Of a DNA stretch of 64,000 bases, positions 11,401 through 21,299 are shown piece by piece (positions within the stretch are counted from its first letter, which is position 1; each line of letters starts with the position of its first letter). Location: NCBI GenBank assembly GCA_951799405.1, contig OX637345.1:3968001-4032000 (forward strand). The letters run 5' to 3'. Made by a program: the position numbers and the translations under genes. This DNA comes from Agapetus fuscipes. Taxonomy: Eukaryota > Arthropoda > Insecta > Trichoptera > Glossosomatidae. Under the pieces are notes generated by a model. The model did no database searches. It saw only the letters and a list, made by a program, of their open reading frames with translations, and was not told the origin of the DNA.

Positions 11401-14400
11401 ATGCTTCCTCGAGTACCAAGGCTCGAGTTGGCTGACAAGCCTGTTCGTCCAGCGTCCTTTAGATGCCGAGTTCCAGCGATCCTGCCACTTTGACAGCGTC
11501 AGTTTCCTATGGTGCGGTCCCTTACCTGATTCATAGACTGCTTTGCGCTCAAGCGCCAGCAGATCTATGGGTGGAGAAGAAGCCAGCACCAATGCCGCTT
11601 CCTCGGACATGGTGCGGTAGCCGGAGATAACTCTCAGCGCGCTTCTTCTCTGGACGGCAGCCATCTTCTTCCTGTACAGCTCTGTCTCAAGCGCCTGCGC
11701 CCAGATGGGTGCCCCATACAGAAGTGTGGAGTGGACCACCTCATGCAATAGTTTCCTCCTGCATGATTTCGGCCCACCCACGTTCGGCATGAGCCTCCCC
11801 AACTGTATCGCTGCTCCGCTTGCCTTTGCAGCCGCCAGCTCGATGTGTTCTCCGAAACGAAGACCACGATCTAGTTGGATTCCAAGGTAGCGTAGCGATT
11901 TAGCCAACGGCACCTCAAAACCCTCTAGCAGTAGCTTAGGCAGCAGAGGTCGTCGCTTGCGACAAAACAGTACGGCTTCGGTCTTCTGTATGGCCAGTTC
12001 CAAACCAGCTCTGTCAAGCCATACCTTTACCCGTCTGAGTTCACGGGAAGTCCTCCCCTCGATCATCACTGCGATGTCGTCCGCAAAAGCAACAATGCTC
12101 GACCCCTCAGGCATGTCCGTCCGCAACAGACCATCGTATAAAGCATTCCACAAGGTCGGTCCTAAGACCGATCCCTGCGGGACGCCAGACGTGATCCGCC
12201 GCTTCTCTTCCACACCAGAGGCACCGTGCCGATACTCAAGACTTCGGCCATCGAAGTAACTTTCAAGCATGGCCATCAAATAGTCTGGCACGCGGAAGCT
12301 CTCCCTCAGCGCTCTGAGGATTAATTCCCATCGCGCAGAGTTAAAAGCATTCCGGATGTCCAGCGCTATCATGACAACCCGTCGGTGGCTCTTCACCGTG
12401 CCCTGCCATGCTTGTCGGATGACGTTGACAACGTGTCCGACTGCGTCAATTGTGGATCTGCCCCGCCTGAAGCCGTACTGCTTGTCGGAGAGACCCCGCT
12501 CCGGATCCTCCAGAATTGGCTGAAGTCTCCCAAGCAGGAGTCGCTCAAGGAGCTTCCCGAAGCCGTCCAGCATGCACAGCGGTCTAAAAGATGAGGGTGC
12601 GTCCGCGACTGCCTTTTTGAGAATAAGGACAAGCCTTTGTCTCTTCCAGGGATCGCCAACTAGACCCTCTTCCAGGCACGCATTGTACACGCCGAGCAGA
12701 ACCTCAGGGAACTCCCGGGTCACCAGCAGCACAATCTCATTTGGGACTTCGTCAGGTCCAGGAGCCTTACCTTTACTTACCCTTTTTGCAGCTGTCTCGA
12801 GCTCAGCTACCGTGAACGGTTGGAACTCACCAGTTGAGGGGGTAGGATCTGCCAACGGTCGTAAAAAAATCCAAATAAAATCCAAACCTCAAATGAACCG
12901 ACATTCCCTGAAACAGGGGTGACATTGGCAAAGTGAACCATTTTTTACAGTATGGGTGGTCAGCCTCATACCAACCTATAAGTCAAGGAATACGAGTAAT
13001 AAATAACATTTAAGTATAAAAAAAACAACAAAATCTTAAAAATAAATCTATACAAAAAAAGTCAAAAATTTCTTATGCAAAAAAATGTAGCAAACTAATA
13101 AACCAACATTACAAATCAGCATTTCAGATTTGCCGCCACTTCTTCCTGTCCTTGCATACTTCTTTCATTTCATCCAGAGTCATAACCTTTTTCATACAAG
13201 CTCTCCTTTTATTATGACTCTGGATATCCCATTCACTCGCTATTTCCAAAATTTGGTCCATCCATACCTTTCTCGGTCTTCCTCTTCCACGACATCCATC
13301 AATTCTTGCAGCATACACTTTCTTCGTATCGTTATCCAAAATGTCATGTCTATAATCTAATCTAATCTAAACTAAGTTGCAAAATATAAATAACATTAGA
13401 GATTCACATTATACGCATTTTCACAAAACAGACATGTTTAAGTTCACGCTTAAACATGCCGCATGTAGCCTATCGTATAAAACCCAAATCTTAAATGAAC
13501 ATACACCCTGCAACTCCTGCCAACCTTCCCTGAAACAGGGGTGACATTGGCAAAGTGAACCATTTTCTACAGCATGGGTGGTCAGCCGCATACCAACCTA
13601 TAAGTCAAGGAACATACACAACAAATAACATTTTTAAAATCAACAATTTATAACATGTATGGACATCAAAAACTAACAAAAAACAAACTTTAATTTAAAA
13701 AACTCTAGCCGCCAACATCACAGATTAACCGCCATTTCATATCTAGTGTATAGGTTGACATTGAAATTACATCTTACATCAACACCTGTCTTTGTTTTGT
13801 TGCAGTAAAAAGGTGGAAGTGAAGCCCAGCATTGGTGGAGATACCCTGGACAGCAGGGCCAGCCTCATGGACGCCATCCGCAAGGCTGGCGGCTCGGGGA
13901 AGGCCAAGCTGCGCTCCACGGCCACCACTGCTGAACCACATGTAAGACTTCCTCTTCTTCCTTGTGCCGCTACTTCCTCCTGTGAAGTCCTACCCCAATT
14001 TAACCTTATTCTATTCCAAATCAATATTGATCGCCAATTCTTTTCAGTGTCTCAAAGCAAAGCAACAGAACACTAAACCATAGAGCAATTATTAAGCCCT
14101 GCTATAAACGATCAGGGTAAAAGTCTCGACGACCATAGATAAATCTTCCATTTGAATCTAATCTAAGTTGCAAAGATATGCAACATTACGGATTCACATT
14201 ATATGCATTCTCACAAGCAGACATGCATAAGTTCGCGCTTGCACATGCCGCATGTGAACCTACAACATAAAAACCCAAATCTCAAATGAACATGCACCCT
14301 GCAACTCTTGCGAACCTTCCCTGAAACAGAGGTGACATTGGCAAAGTATCAGCCCTGCTATCAAAGATCAGGCGTGGAAGTCTCAACGACCGTCAATAGA

Positions 14401-15331
14401 TCTTACTGTATATATTTGAAGATAGGGCGAAATAAAACGTGGCAGGGTATCAACAGCTGATCCATTTTATATGGAACCATGATCAGCTGTTACACACAGC
14501 ACCATGTTTTATTGTGTTACATCTTCAAATAGATATGATTAGATCTAGTGAGTGGCGTTGAGACTTTCCCCACAGGTCTCCTTTGGCCTTGTGGGATCGA
14601 CGTCATCCATGCTAATAGGGTAATTGCACAATGATGAGCTGTTCAGGCACCGCCATGTTTTATTCTGTCCTATCTTAAAAAAGGTATGGTAAGATTTACC
14701 GACGGTCGTCGAGACTTCCACCCCGGGTCATCAACCACTAGCTCACCAATGCTTACTTCTCTGAGCACCGCAACAAAGGTCACAGACTTCTAGATTTTCT
14801 GAAATCTGGAGAGTCTCCCGCATAAGATTCCTTAAAAAATAACTGTATTTTGTAATGTCCGAGTTATGGTCCGTGTTATGGCTGAGGGGGTAAAGGCGCA
14901 TGCTCGACTAGCGTATTTGAAACAGGATACATTGGTTCAAATCACGTCTGGAGCATTTAACCATAACTTCGGCCCTGGTTCAATAGATGCGATTGCATGC
15001 ACACAAGCTTCTGCTTTCGCATGAAGACAACTGGCCAGGCAAAAAAGGTTGGTGAATTGCATTCCTCTTCACAAATCTATTTAAAACAAAATAATACTCA
15101 CATTGTATTACTTCACAGAATGAAGGCGGTGCTGTTAAATCAGGTGGAGGGGATTTGATGGCCGATCTGCACGCCAAGCTCTCCATGCGCCGCAAGGGGA
15201 TCTCCGGCACCCGTGCCGAGGGCACCATCTTGGCAGCCATCTCTGCCATTGTCCCGCTGCCCACTCCTGACCTGGCGGCTCCCAGCGACTCCGCATCGGC
15301 CTCTTCCTCAGCCGAGGATGATTGGGAATGA
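5119..15331 (+). CDS. WASHC1: WASH complex subunit 1 (WASHC1/WASH1), 3' part, four exons
   Basis: Exons 5119-5427, 5886-6253, 13806-13941 and 15119-15331 join in one frame (1026 nt, 341 residues plus stop). All introns are GT-AG. The product is a nucleation-promoting factor of the WASP/WAVE family that activates Arp2/3 on endosomes within the WASH complex. Seen in the translation: the conserved block VPEMDVPKDLPHLPGIAGD (residues about 104-122), a nine-proline run, a WH2 motif SRASLMDAIRKAGGSGKAKL (242-261), the central motif GGDLMADLHAKLSMRRKGIS (281-300) and the acidic end EDDWE. The known protein is about 465 residues in human, so roughly the first third (N-terminal WHD1 region) lies upstream of the window. 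No exon for it was seen in 1-5118. The gene converges on TAF1, and its introns are full of LINE and SINE fragments. Identity is very confident; exon borders are inferred from splice signals and frame. Confidence 0.93.
5500..5880 (-). mobile_element. Dimeric SINE (SINE2 head + SINE1 unit)
   Basis: On the minus strand a SINE2 unit (head near 5875, B box complement 'gggattcgaaccc' at 5834) reads into a SINE1 unit whose head ends at 5662. Same two-unit order as at 39555-40033, 42888-43428 and 28500-29045. A short extra tRNA-like head (+) lies at 5453-5500. Confidence 0.7.
5886..6253 (+). CDS. WASHC1: WASHC1 exon B, proline-rich
   Basis: Acceptor TTCTCAG at 5885, donor GTATTT at 6254; ends in phase 2 and is completed by the T that opens the next exon. 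It carries the conserved VPEMDVPKDLPHLPG block, a charged KAKEIRLEEAKRVEE stretch that may be helical, and the poly-proline segment (about 6163-6189) expected to bind profilin or SH3 partners. Confidence 0.92.
6370..6605 (-). mobile_element. LINE-A-type 3' UTR fragment
   Basis: Minus-strand copy of the 'cttgacttataggttggtat' to GATTATA segment without pol coding. A further + strand fragment lies at 6645-6830. Confidence 0.6.
6840..7530 (+). mobile_element. LINE-A 3' end copy
   Basis: Pol C-terminus (stop at 7167), the full 3' UTR and an ATTATAG tail, almost identical to the copy at 1-686. A second, shorter 3' UTR piece follows directly (7533-7675). Confidence 0.85.
7676..8350. other. AT-rich, no gene recognised
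   Basis: On the minus strand 7860-8080 one frame reads SNKEAARFLAECISGY and HNASTKHGNVAYNTHAW with an internal stop. This may be an old coding remnant; no family was recognised. Confidence 0.3.
8355..8832. mobile_element. Two LINE-A 3' UTR fragments in opposite orientation
   Basis: 8355-8580 is a minus copy and 8650-8832 a plus copy of the LINE-A 3' UTR segment. Together they form a diverged inverted repeat. Confidence 0.6.
9031..9355 (+). mobile_element. SINE1, near full length
   Basis: Best-preserved single copy: A box TAGCTCAGTTGG (9042), B box GGTTCGAATCC (9083). The body includes 'gggaaacccccacttcaac', and the 3' end is 'tatgtgtagcttagttgcgt'. Confidence 0.8.
9356..10409. other. AT-rich intron sequence
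   Basis: Nothing coding recognised. A short CAACGTAGC direct repeat occurs at about 10183-10206. Confidence 0.4.
10410..10600 (-). mobile_element. SINE3 (tRNA-derived)
   Basis: Minus copy: tRNA-like head 'gttatggccgcgggatcaag' (right end), B box complement 'gggatttgaacc', body 'gacaactggccaggcaaaa', and an A-rich 3' end on the left. Same family as 14868-15100 and 54568-54790. Confidence 0.7.
10772..12871 (-). mobile_element. R1-type LINE, 5'-truncated, with target duplication and poly(A)
   Basis: Bounded by an 18-bp target duplication caaataaaatccaaacct (10754-10771 and 12872-12889); the last t may belong to the tail. A poly(A) tail (poly-T 10771-10790 on +) marks the 3' end. Length about 2.1 kb. 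It is noticeably more GC-rich than its surroundings. Confidence 0.9.
11014..12870 (-). CDS. R1/LOA-like LINE polymerase, 5'-truncated
   Basis: About 618 codons without interruption. Reverse transcriptase motifs in order: PSSFRPLCMLDGFGKLLERL, QYGFRRGRSTIDAV, ALDIRNAFNSARW, SGVPQGSVLGPTLWNALY, catalytic FADD in VAFADDIAVM, and YLGIQLDRGLRFGEHI. The C-terminus has the CX2CX8HX4C finger (CWHCDSENDDAEHTLLSC) common in R1/I-group elements. It copies element RNA at the nick during target-primed integration. The endonuclease domain and ORF1 are missing, so the copy is dead but recent. Confidence 0.9.
   Translation of the reverse strand: MFLRPLADPTPSTGEFQPFTVAELETAAKRVSKGKAPGPDEVPNEIVLLVTREFPEVLLGVYNACLEEGLVGDPWKRQRLVLILKKAVADAPSSFRPLCMLDGFGKLLERLLLGRLQPILEDPERGLSDKQYGFRRGRSTIDAVGHVVNVIRQAWQGTVKSHRRVVMIALDIRNAFNSARWELILRALRESFRVPDYLMAMLESYFDGRSLEYRHGASGVEEKRRITSGVPQGSVLGPTLWNALYDGLLRTDMPEGSSIVAFADDIAVMIEGRTSRELRRVKVWLDRAGLELAIQKTEAVLFCRKRRPLLPKLLLEGFEVPLAKSLRYLGIQLDRGLRFGEHIELAAAKASGAAIQLGRLMPNVGGPKSCRRKLLHEVVHSTLLYGAPIWAQALETELYRKKMAAVQRRSALRVISGYRTMSEEAALVLASSPPIDLLALERKAVYESGKGPHHRKLTLSKWQDRWNSASKGRWTNRLVSQLEPWYSRKHGCLNYRLTQMLSGHGCFGFFLHRIGKEATAACWHCDSENDDAEHTLLSCPAWADHRGSLMATIVVDRLDLDMVVPSMLQSEENWRAWDTFASRVIGKKEDAERVRRRMNTTRQNVVNLVSVDSSVNVD
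13350..13615 (-). mobile_element. LINE-A-type 3' UTR element (second subfamily)
   Basis: Minus copy from an (ATTAG)n-like tail (TCTAATCTAATCTAA) to AAGGAACATAC, without pol coding. It reads GCATGGGTGGTCAGCCGCAT where LINE-A has GTATGGGTGGTCAGCCTCAT. Related copies at 14157-14348, 15500-15655, 17421-17870 and 53380-53640. Confidence 0.65.
13806..13941 (+). CDS. WASHC1: WASHC1 exon C, WH2 (actin-binding) motif
   Basis: Acceptor TTGTTGCAG at 13805, donor GTAAGA at 13942. It encodes KKVEVKPSIGGDTLDSR followed by ASLMDAIRKAGGSGKAKLRS, the verprolin/WH2 motif that delivers an actin monomer to Arp2/3. The preceding intron is 7.5 kb because of nested LINE insertions. Confidence 0.94.
14378..14566. 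mobile_element. MITE-like inverted repeat around AACAGCTGATC
   Basis: Arms 14378-14460 and 14482-14566 are imperfect inverted copies (ends AAGTCTCAACG / CGTTGAGACTT). A left-end fragment lies near 14118-14150 and a right-arm fragment at about 14640-14717, so the family has at least three traces here. Confidence 0.6.
14868..15100 (+). mobile_element. SINE3 upstream of WASHC1 exon D
   Basis: Head 'gtgttatggctgaggg', B-box-like GGTTCAAATC at 14934, second conserved block 'cctggttcaatagatgc', 3' end ATCTATTTAAAA about 30 bp before the exon D acceptor. Confidence 0.75.
15119..15331 (+). CDS. WASHC1: WASHC1 terminal exon D, central and acidic region
   Basis: 71 codons including TGA, phase 0 start after ACTTCACAG. 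It carries the Arp2/3-contacting segment GGDLMADLHAKLSMRRKG and ends SSSAEDDWE, the acidic tail with the invariant Trp of WASP-family activators. A SINE3 copy lies just upstream (14868-15100). Confidence 0.94.
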   Translation, partial: NEGGAVKSGGGDLMADLHAKLSMRRKGISGTRAEGTILAAISAIVPLPTPDLAAPSDSASASSSAEDDWE

Positions 15332-16111
15332 TGACACGCTTGGTCGATGTAAAAAAAGACAGATGTTGATACTGGAGAGTTGCTTGTCATAGTCTGTAGG
15401 AGCTGAAGCTTCCGGATGTATTCTGAACTACCAACACTCCAGTATCAACAGCCGGAAACGTGAGCCTAAAATTTCTAACACGGATGTTATCTATCTATTT
15501 TCTTGGTTGCAAAGATACAAACATTTAGGATTCATATTTAAATGTAGGCATGTACATATGAACTTACACCGTAAAAACCCAAATCTCAAATGAATATGAA
15601 CCTTGCAACTCCTGCCGACCTTCCACCGACCTATAAGCCAAGGAACCAAAAAAACTGAAAAGTTAAAAGTGACGTCACATCTGCCTAAAAAAATAATGTC
15701 CTGTTTTACTGGAAATCAAAAATGCGCAAAAATTAAAGAGCTATAATTTAAAAACTGCGCCGAATAATATTTTTTTTGAAACGCAGATGGAGCTTTTAAA
15801 AATGTAATCTCATTTTATGAAATAAAACAAAATGTGAAATTACCCTATTATGTGCGACTATGAGAATCAAGCTAATAGATTTTTCAGTTGAAAATGAGAT
15901 AACATTGAGATATTATACCCTCACTTTAACCATTTGTGGTTACCGACTATCCTCATGAGCTTAAAAACTTGTCTTTAAATCACCAATCATTATTGTGTAT
16001 CTACCTGTGTACAATATGCGACTTATGATAGTAGAAAATTTTAGGATAATCAAGGAGACACTGTAATTTTAGCTTGTTCACTAAACGATTGTCTGTTTTT
16101 TGAAATGGATT
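15332..16111. other. WASHC1 3' flank
   Basis: Probable 3' UTR start, containing part of repeat D (about 15350-15475, 'actccagtatcaacagcc') and a LINE-A 3' UTR fragment (15500-15655). A possible poly(A) signal AATAAA occurs at 15821. Confidence 0.45.
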
Positions 16112-16277
16112 CAGTGCCCCTAGAATAAAACATTGCGTCAACTAGTCGCCGATTGTGTAAATTGAAAAAAATATTTAAAACTAAATCACACTCTAGGAGT
16201 GCTGTCGTATATTCCATCTATTTTTAATTTACACAATCAAGGTGGGACTCACGCAATGTTTTAATCTTGGGGTACTG
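16112..16277. mobile_element. MITE, family M1 (palindromic core)
   Basis: Inverted ends CAGTGCCCCTAGAATAAAAC and the complement of CAGTACCCCAAGATTAAAAC, 166 bp, with core ACTCTAGGAGTGC. Diverged relatives at about 19999-20135 and, in reverse, 41990-42130. Confidence 0.7.
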
Positions 16278-16452
16278 AACAGAAGTTGCAAGTTTGTTTT
16301 TTTTATCGGCATGCAAATGCCACAGGCTTTTGTGACCGAAGTCCTTAGTAACCAATAACAAAATATAGCTCTCTCCCCGACAACCCAACTGGGCTACATC
16401 ACAACTGTTTTATCTGTCATCCATACTGACTCCATTGGAAATGAGGACTGTA

Positions 16453-16640
16453 CCCTGAGTACGAGTTTTTTCACTTTACTCAAAGTATTGTGTATTCGAG
16501 AAAAATGTATGTGAACTTGTAAAGCACCCCTGGCAAAAAAGGTTTCGAGACTTGTTTTGCCAGGGGTGCTTTACAAGTTCACATACATTTTTCTTGAATA
16601 CACAATACTTCGAGTAAAGTGAAAAAACTCGTACTCAGGG
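16453..16640. repeat. Long hairpin: 86-bp arms, 16-bp loop
   Basis: Left arm 16453-16538 and right arm 16555-16640 are almost perfect reverse complements (about two mismatches), starting CCCTGAGTACGAGTTTTTTC. Probably a foldback or MITE-type element; no flanking duplication is obvious. Confidence 0.85.
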
Positions 16641-17126
16641 TCCAGTTGAAGGTTTTATGTTTTAACGAAAAGCTTTTGTGTTTTTCCAATAGATGTCAAA
16701 GCAAAAAAAAACTTTATATATAATAAACAGAGTCCTCACATTTGACATGTACAATGAGTTGTGATGTCAAACTGCTGGATTTGTATAGAAAAAGTTAAAT
16801 AATATTTTGTGTTTGGTTTTTAAAGCTCCTAGTTATATTATATGCCTGTATTGTTCCCCTGCTGAGGAAAAACAAATTTAGATTCCAATTCTTAAGAAAA
16901 ATGTAATGAATGCACATTTACTTTGCTTGAGAAATCTTTATGCTTTCATTTTGATGTAAATTGTTGTTTTACACCTTAGCAAATTGCTTACTGGCACTTT
17001 ATTTAGCGTATCATGTTAAAATGACGTGAAAAAAACTCTATATTTCGAAAATAACACCAGTGTATAGAAAACAATGTTATAAAATAAATTATACTTATGT
17101 CACGATAGAAAAGATAAACCCCGTTA

Positions 17127-17262
17127 CAGACTAGACGTATTCTGCCTGGTTTGTCTATGGATTACCGGGTCAGAAGTCTAGTAGTGTATGGGAATGTATG
17201 AAAGCTTTCACACAGTCTGTCTGGTAATCCATAGACAAACCAGATAGAAAGCGTCTAGTGTG
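17127..17262. mobile_element. MITE, 40-bp inverted ends
   Basis: Ends 17127-17166 and 17223-17262 share CTGGTTTGTCTATGGATTAC as inverted copies. A lone end occurs at 36446-36488. Confidence 0.7.
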
Positions 17263-17361
17263 AAAAGCGCCTTGCCGGACTAAGCATGAGTCTCCAAACT
17301 GCGGTTCGTGGGCCAAATATGTGACATCAATCCGCTGCAGCTAATGGCTTATTGTTACCGT

Positions 17362-17870
17362 GATCTAATCTAATCTAAGTTGCAAAGATATGTTACATTG
17401 GAGATTCACAGTACATGCATTTTCACTTTTCCTTGACTGATAGGTTGGTATGCGACTGACCACCCATACTGTAAAAAATGGTTCACTTTGCCAATGTCAC
17501 CCCTGTTTCAGGGAAGGTCGGCAAGAGTTGCAGGGCTTATGTTCATTTGAGATTGGGTTTTTTATATTGTAGGTCCACATGCGGCATGTGTAAGCGCGAA
17601 ATTATGCATGTCTGCTTGTGGGAATGCATTTAATATGAATCTCAAATGATACATATCTTTGCAGCTTAGATTTAGATTTAGATGCATTTTCACAACCAGA
17701 CACGTACAAGTTCGCACTTGCACATGCCGCATGTGAGCCTACAACATAAAAACAAAATCTCAAATGGACATACACCCTGCAACCATTGCCGTCCTTCCCT
17801 GAGACAGGGGCGACATTGGCAAAGTGAACCATTTTTACAGCATGGGTGGTAAGCCGCATACCAACGCATA
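17362..17870. mobile_element. Three LINE-A-type 3' UTR copies in alternating orientation
   Basis: 17362-17420 (-), 17421-17672 (+) and 17673-17870 (-). The last two form an inverted pair of about 200 bp. Confidence 0.65.
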
Positions 17871-20550
17871 AGTCTTACAAATAGAATCACAATTATAATG
17901 GCTTCTCTTTTTCAAGCTTTCTCAAAGTATTCACCTCACCAGCGGACAATTTTTTTTAGCATGTTTTGACCTTTGTAGCTCATGTGACTAATCAGCCGGG
18001 TGGAAAGTTTGGAGACCTCTGGTATAAAAGCACTTTTAATCGTTAGGACAATATTAAAAATAGAAGTACACAACAAACAGCACTCGCTTTCTTTTTTTAT
18101 AGCGTCACTTAAATTATTATTGTGATTAGGCGAGATTTACAATGGTTTTTTTTTATATCAAAATGAAATAAACGTAGGAATTAATGATAGTTATTGTTAT
18201 GTTAGGTGTGTATTTAATTGTGTACGATGGTGCACAGATCTTAATGAATGTGGCAGTGCCGTTGTTTGAATGACGCATTCATTTACAATCCGTGTACCAC
18301 TGTATCTTTACTACGTGATATTTTTTAAGGACTCTCTTAGATAAATTTTGTAAATTGTTTTTAGTGTTTATTTTAGCGGTACGTCAATTTTAAGTTATGA
18401 TTCATATATTTATCAGAGCCACAAATTTTTAACATATCAAATGAAAGTCGTTACGCACTGTCAAATTGTCCCCGGCAATTAACGATGCTACCCCTGTTCA
18501 AGAAAAAGGCAGCAAGGACTGCAGATTTTATTCCAGTGTATCGCCTCCCATGTAAAGTATTGTATGTAGAAAAGATTTTTGTTTTAAGGGTCTGTTTAAT
18601 TTTTTTTTGACACAATATCCAAAAAATACAGCAGATTTTATTTGGTAAGGTTTTTAATTTTCAAATTTTTAATGATATTTCGTTTAACATTGTGAAAATT
18701 CATTATTTATTTTACAAATGATTGAAGAAACCATTTTTCCTTTATTTGAAATACTGTTTTTTATTTCCACTAATATTGTATGGATAACAGATTACAAATG
18801 TTTTCAATCTTCAAGTAAGTAAACAAAACTTGAAAACAGAACAAAAAACTTATTATTTTTTTGTGATTTTGTGACAGAAATTAGCTGAAATTTGGAAACA
18901 TTGTGACAAAGGTTTAAATATGTTCTTCCAACAAACAAGCTTCCGCAGATACAATACACATCGAAAATGTAAATTTGTTTCTACGAATGGAGTATGCGTA
19001 TTTGCATGGGGAATCAACCTGAAATGATTGTGTACTTCTGTGACTTAGATAATAGATTGGAAAGGAAGTAACTGCCAGCCATTTTTTATTTTGGTTGTCA
19101 TAGCAACTAGCCCATAGTGCGTAACGATTCATCTAAATTTCCGTCAAATTAAAGGATTTTTATTATCTCAAAATGTATTCCCATACAAAAAATGTGTTGT
19201 ACAAAATCAAAGGCGATAATGTAGGGTTTTATTTGAAAATGAGATAAATGTATGGAAGCACAGAGAATGTCATTTTCTGTGTTACCGTAATACAAAAAAA
19301 TTGCAACCTTTGGTTTTATAGGACTCAAATAATCAATTTAAAATTCAGTACAAAGCTAGGTTAATAATAATATTAATTTTTTTCCACTATGACAAAAATC
19401 TATATACCTAATCAATTATAAATATATTCTTCATTTACTAAGAGTAGATTAAATTGTATTTTCTTTGTATACTATTCTAGATTCATTTAGTTTTCTTCTT
19501 GTTTTATGTATAGTAAAAAAATCATGTCATTCTTAGAAACTTTAGAGAACAAAACAGCCTGAAAGCAAGTATTGATACTTGGACGTTGTCAAATTATTTT
19601 TAAATCACATTTGGCATTCTTAAAGATGAGGAAAGCGTTGAACAGTCAGCGCTGGCAGTGGTTGATGAAGGATGCCAAGACCCAACCCGTGTTGTTGGGC
19701 CTGCCGATGATGATAATATTTCAAATTCACACTATTATCTTATTTGCTCTACTTATTCCTTTTAAAGTTTTCTTTGTTTTGATCAAAATATAAGAAATTA
19801 ATGAAGTATATCAATTTGTTGCTACTAATGCACATGCCATGGAATACAAGTAGGCAGACAATGAAAAAAGACACAAGGCAGCAGATAGATTCTTATGTCA
19901 AGAAGAGACATAAAATATCAACAATGATTGTTTTGCAGTTTTCATATACCTTGCTTTAAGTGAAGGTATTTTGTATGCCAAACTACCTTAGTACCTATAT
20001 ATAAAACATTGTGTAAATTCACCTCGATTTCTTAAATTGATAAATATAGGAAAACTAAATCACTCTAGGAGTGCTGTTGTATATCTTTACATTTTTTATG
20101 TACGCAATGTTTTTTTACTCGAGGCACTGATGCTCCATCTATTACCTTTATTTTGATTGATGATTATTTGACAATATCTGAAGTATTTACTTGGTTAAGG
20201 CCTCTGAAACCATTTTGCATTTGTGCGTTGTCAACGTAAACATTTTTGCCACTTAAGCCTTCTGAGAACGAATCTGACACAACTCTCATGACTTTTTTCG
20301 ATTCTTTGACTCAGATTTATTGTCATTTTGTTTTTGCATGTACACGTACATGCATCACGCAACATTCCATCACTCTTGCCTGAACAAAATAAGCTGTGTA
20401 GAATTGTCATGTCTTTGTTGGGAGTGAACATTTTTGCATTACAGTCATGCCTTGATGCTAAAAGATCGCTCTTCAATTTTACACACAAATAAAAATAAAT
20501 AAATAATCAAATTTAATGATGATGTTTTTGGTGAGCACTGTTTGTTTAAA
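17871..20550. other. AT-rich intergenic DNA
   Basis: No gene seen. Contains a possible old inverted-repeat element (ends TCGTTACGCACT at about 18450 and AGTGCGTAACGA at 19117) and the diverged M1 MITE at 19999-20135. Confidence 0.45.
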
Positions 20551-20579
20551 TCTAACCTAAAAAGCCATTTACATGCTTG

Positions 20580-20760
20580 TTCGTTGCTAGAAGAGCAAGA
20601 TATCAGCGTCGAATTTACAAGCACAGCCCGTTTAGTGTAAAGCTGGATGAACCTTTGTGGTAAAAGCTAATGAATTTTTCACTCAGCTCTGTTGGGAATC
20701 AAATTCACGATCTTCCGTTTATAAATCCGTAGCATTAACTGCTAGACTACGAATTGACGC
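20580..20760 (-). mobile_element. SINE2 fragment
   Basis: Shares 'aagctggatg(g)acctttg' and the reversed head 'cattaactgctagactacg' with the dimeric SINE. Confidence 0.6.
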
Positions 20761-21299
20761 CTACATGTGAACAATAATCTCATGGAAGCATAAGTAAGTG
20801 ACGCTCCCAATTCAGTCAATGGTGTAGTCATTGGCTTGTAGATTCATATTTTCACTATGAAGGTAAGAATTTCCTCATAATTGCATCAAACTATATTTGT
20901 AATTCTCGCTAGATGAATCAACTTTTTTAATAACTTTAAAGTTATGTTATTACTGTTCTCAGCAGGCTTTGTGGTATCTGGAAACCCAGTTTTTGTACAG
21001 CATTTAAGGTTGGTGTTTTCAACAGTAATTATGGAATTTTAAAGGCTTCATCTACGCAGTCAGTTCTTAGTATTTTTCCAAAGAAGGAGAGCTATATATG
21101 TCTATGATTCCTTGTTTAATTCTTTTGGCAGAATTGTTATGTTGTGTCGCCTTTACTTGAGACACTGGGAGGAAAAGGTGATGATATATTGGTTTTGAAT
21201 AAACCTGGATTGAATTGGGAACACAGATATCGGAATCAAACATTTATTTAAAGTATAAATCAAATGATTCTGTCATTTCCCCAATCAGTGTCACGCGCA

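Larger units (their letters stand above)
10655..13345 (-). mobile_element. LINE-A minus copy, split by an R1-type LINE
   Basis: Left part (10655-10771) is the LINE-A tail and distal 3' UTR. After the nested element the copy resumes at 12872 and ends in pol coding (13124-13339, frame [20 protein letters not shown] on the minus strand). It shows about 20 bp deleted near 12896 and several substitutions, so it is older than the copies at 1-686 and 6840-7530. Confidence 0.8.

Noticed and set aside
11036..12922. Several plus-strand ORFs opposite the R1 polymerase
   Set aside because: Shadows of the minus-strand RT, which has all motifs in order.
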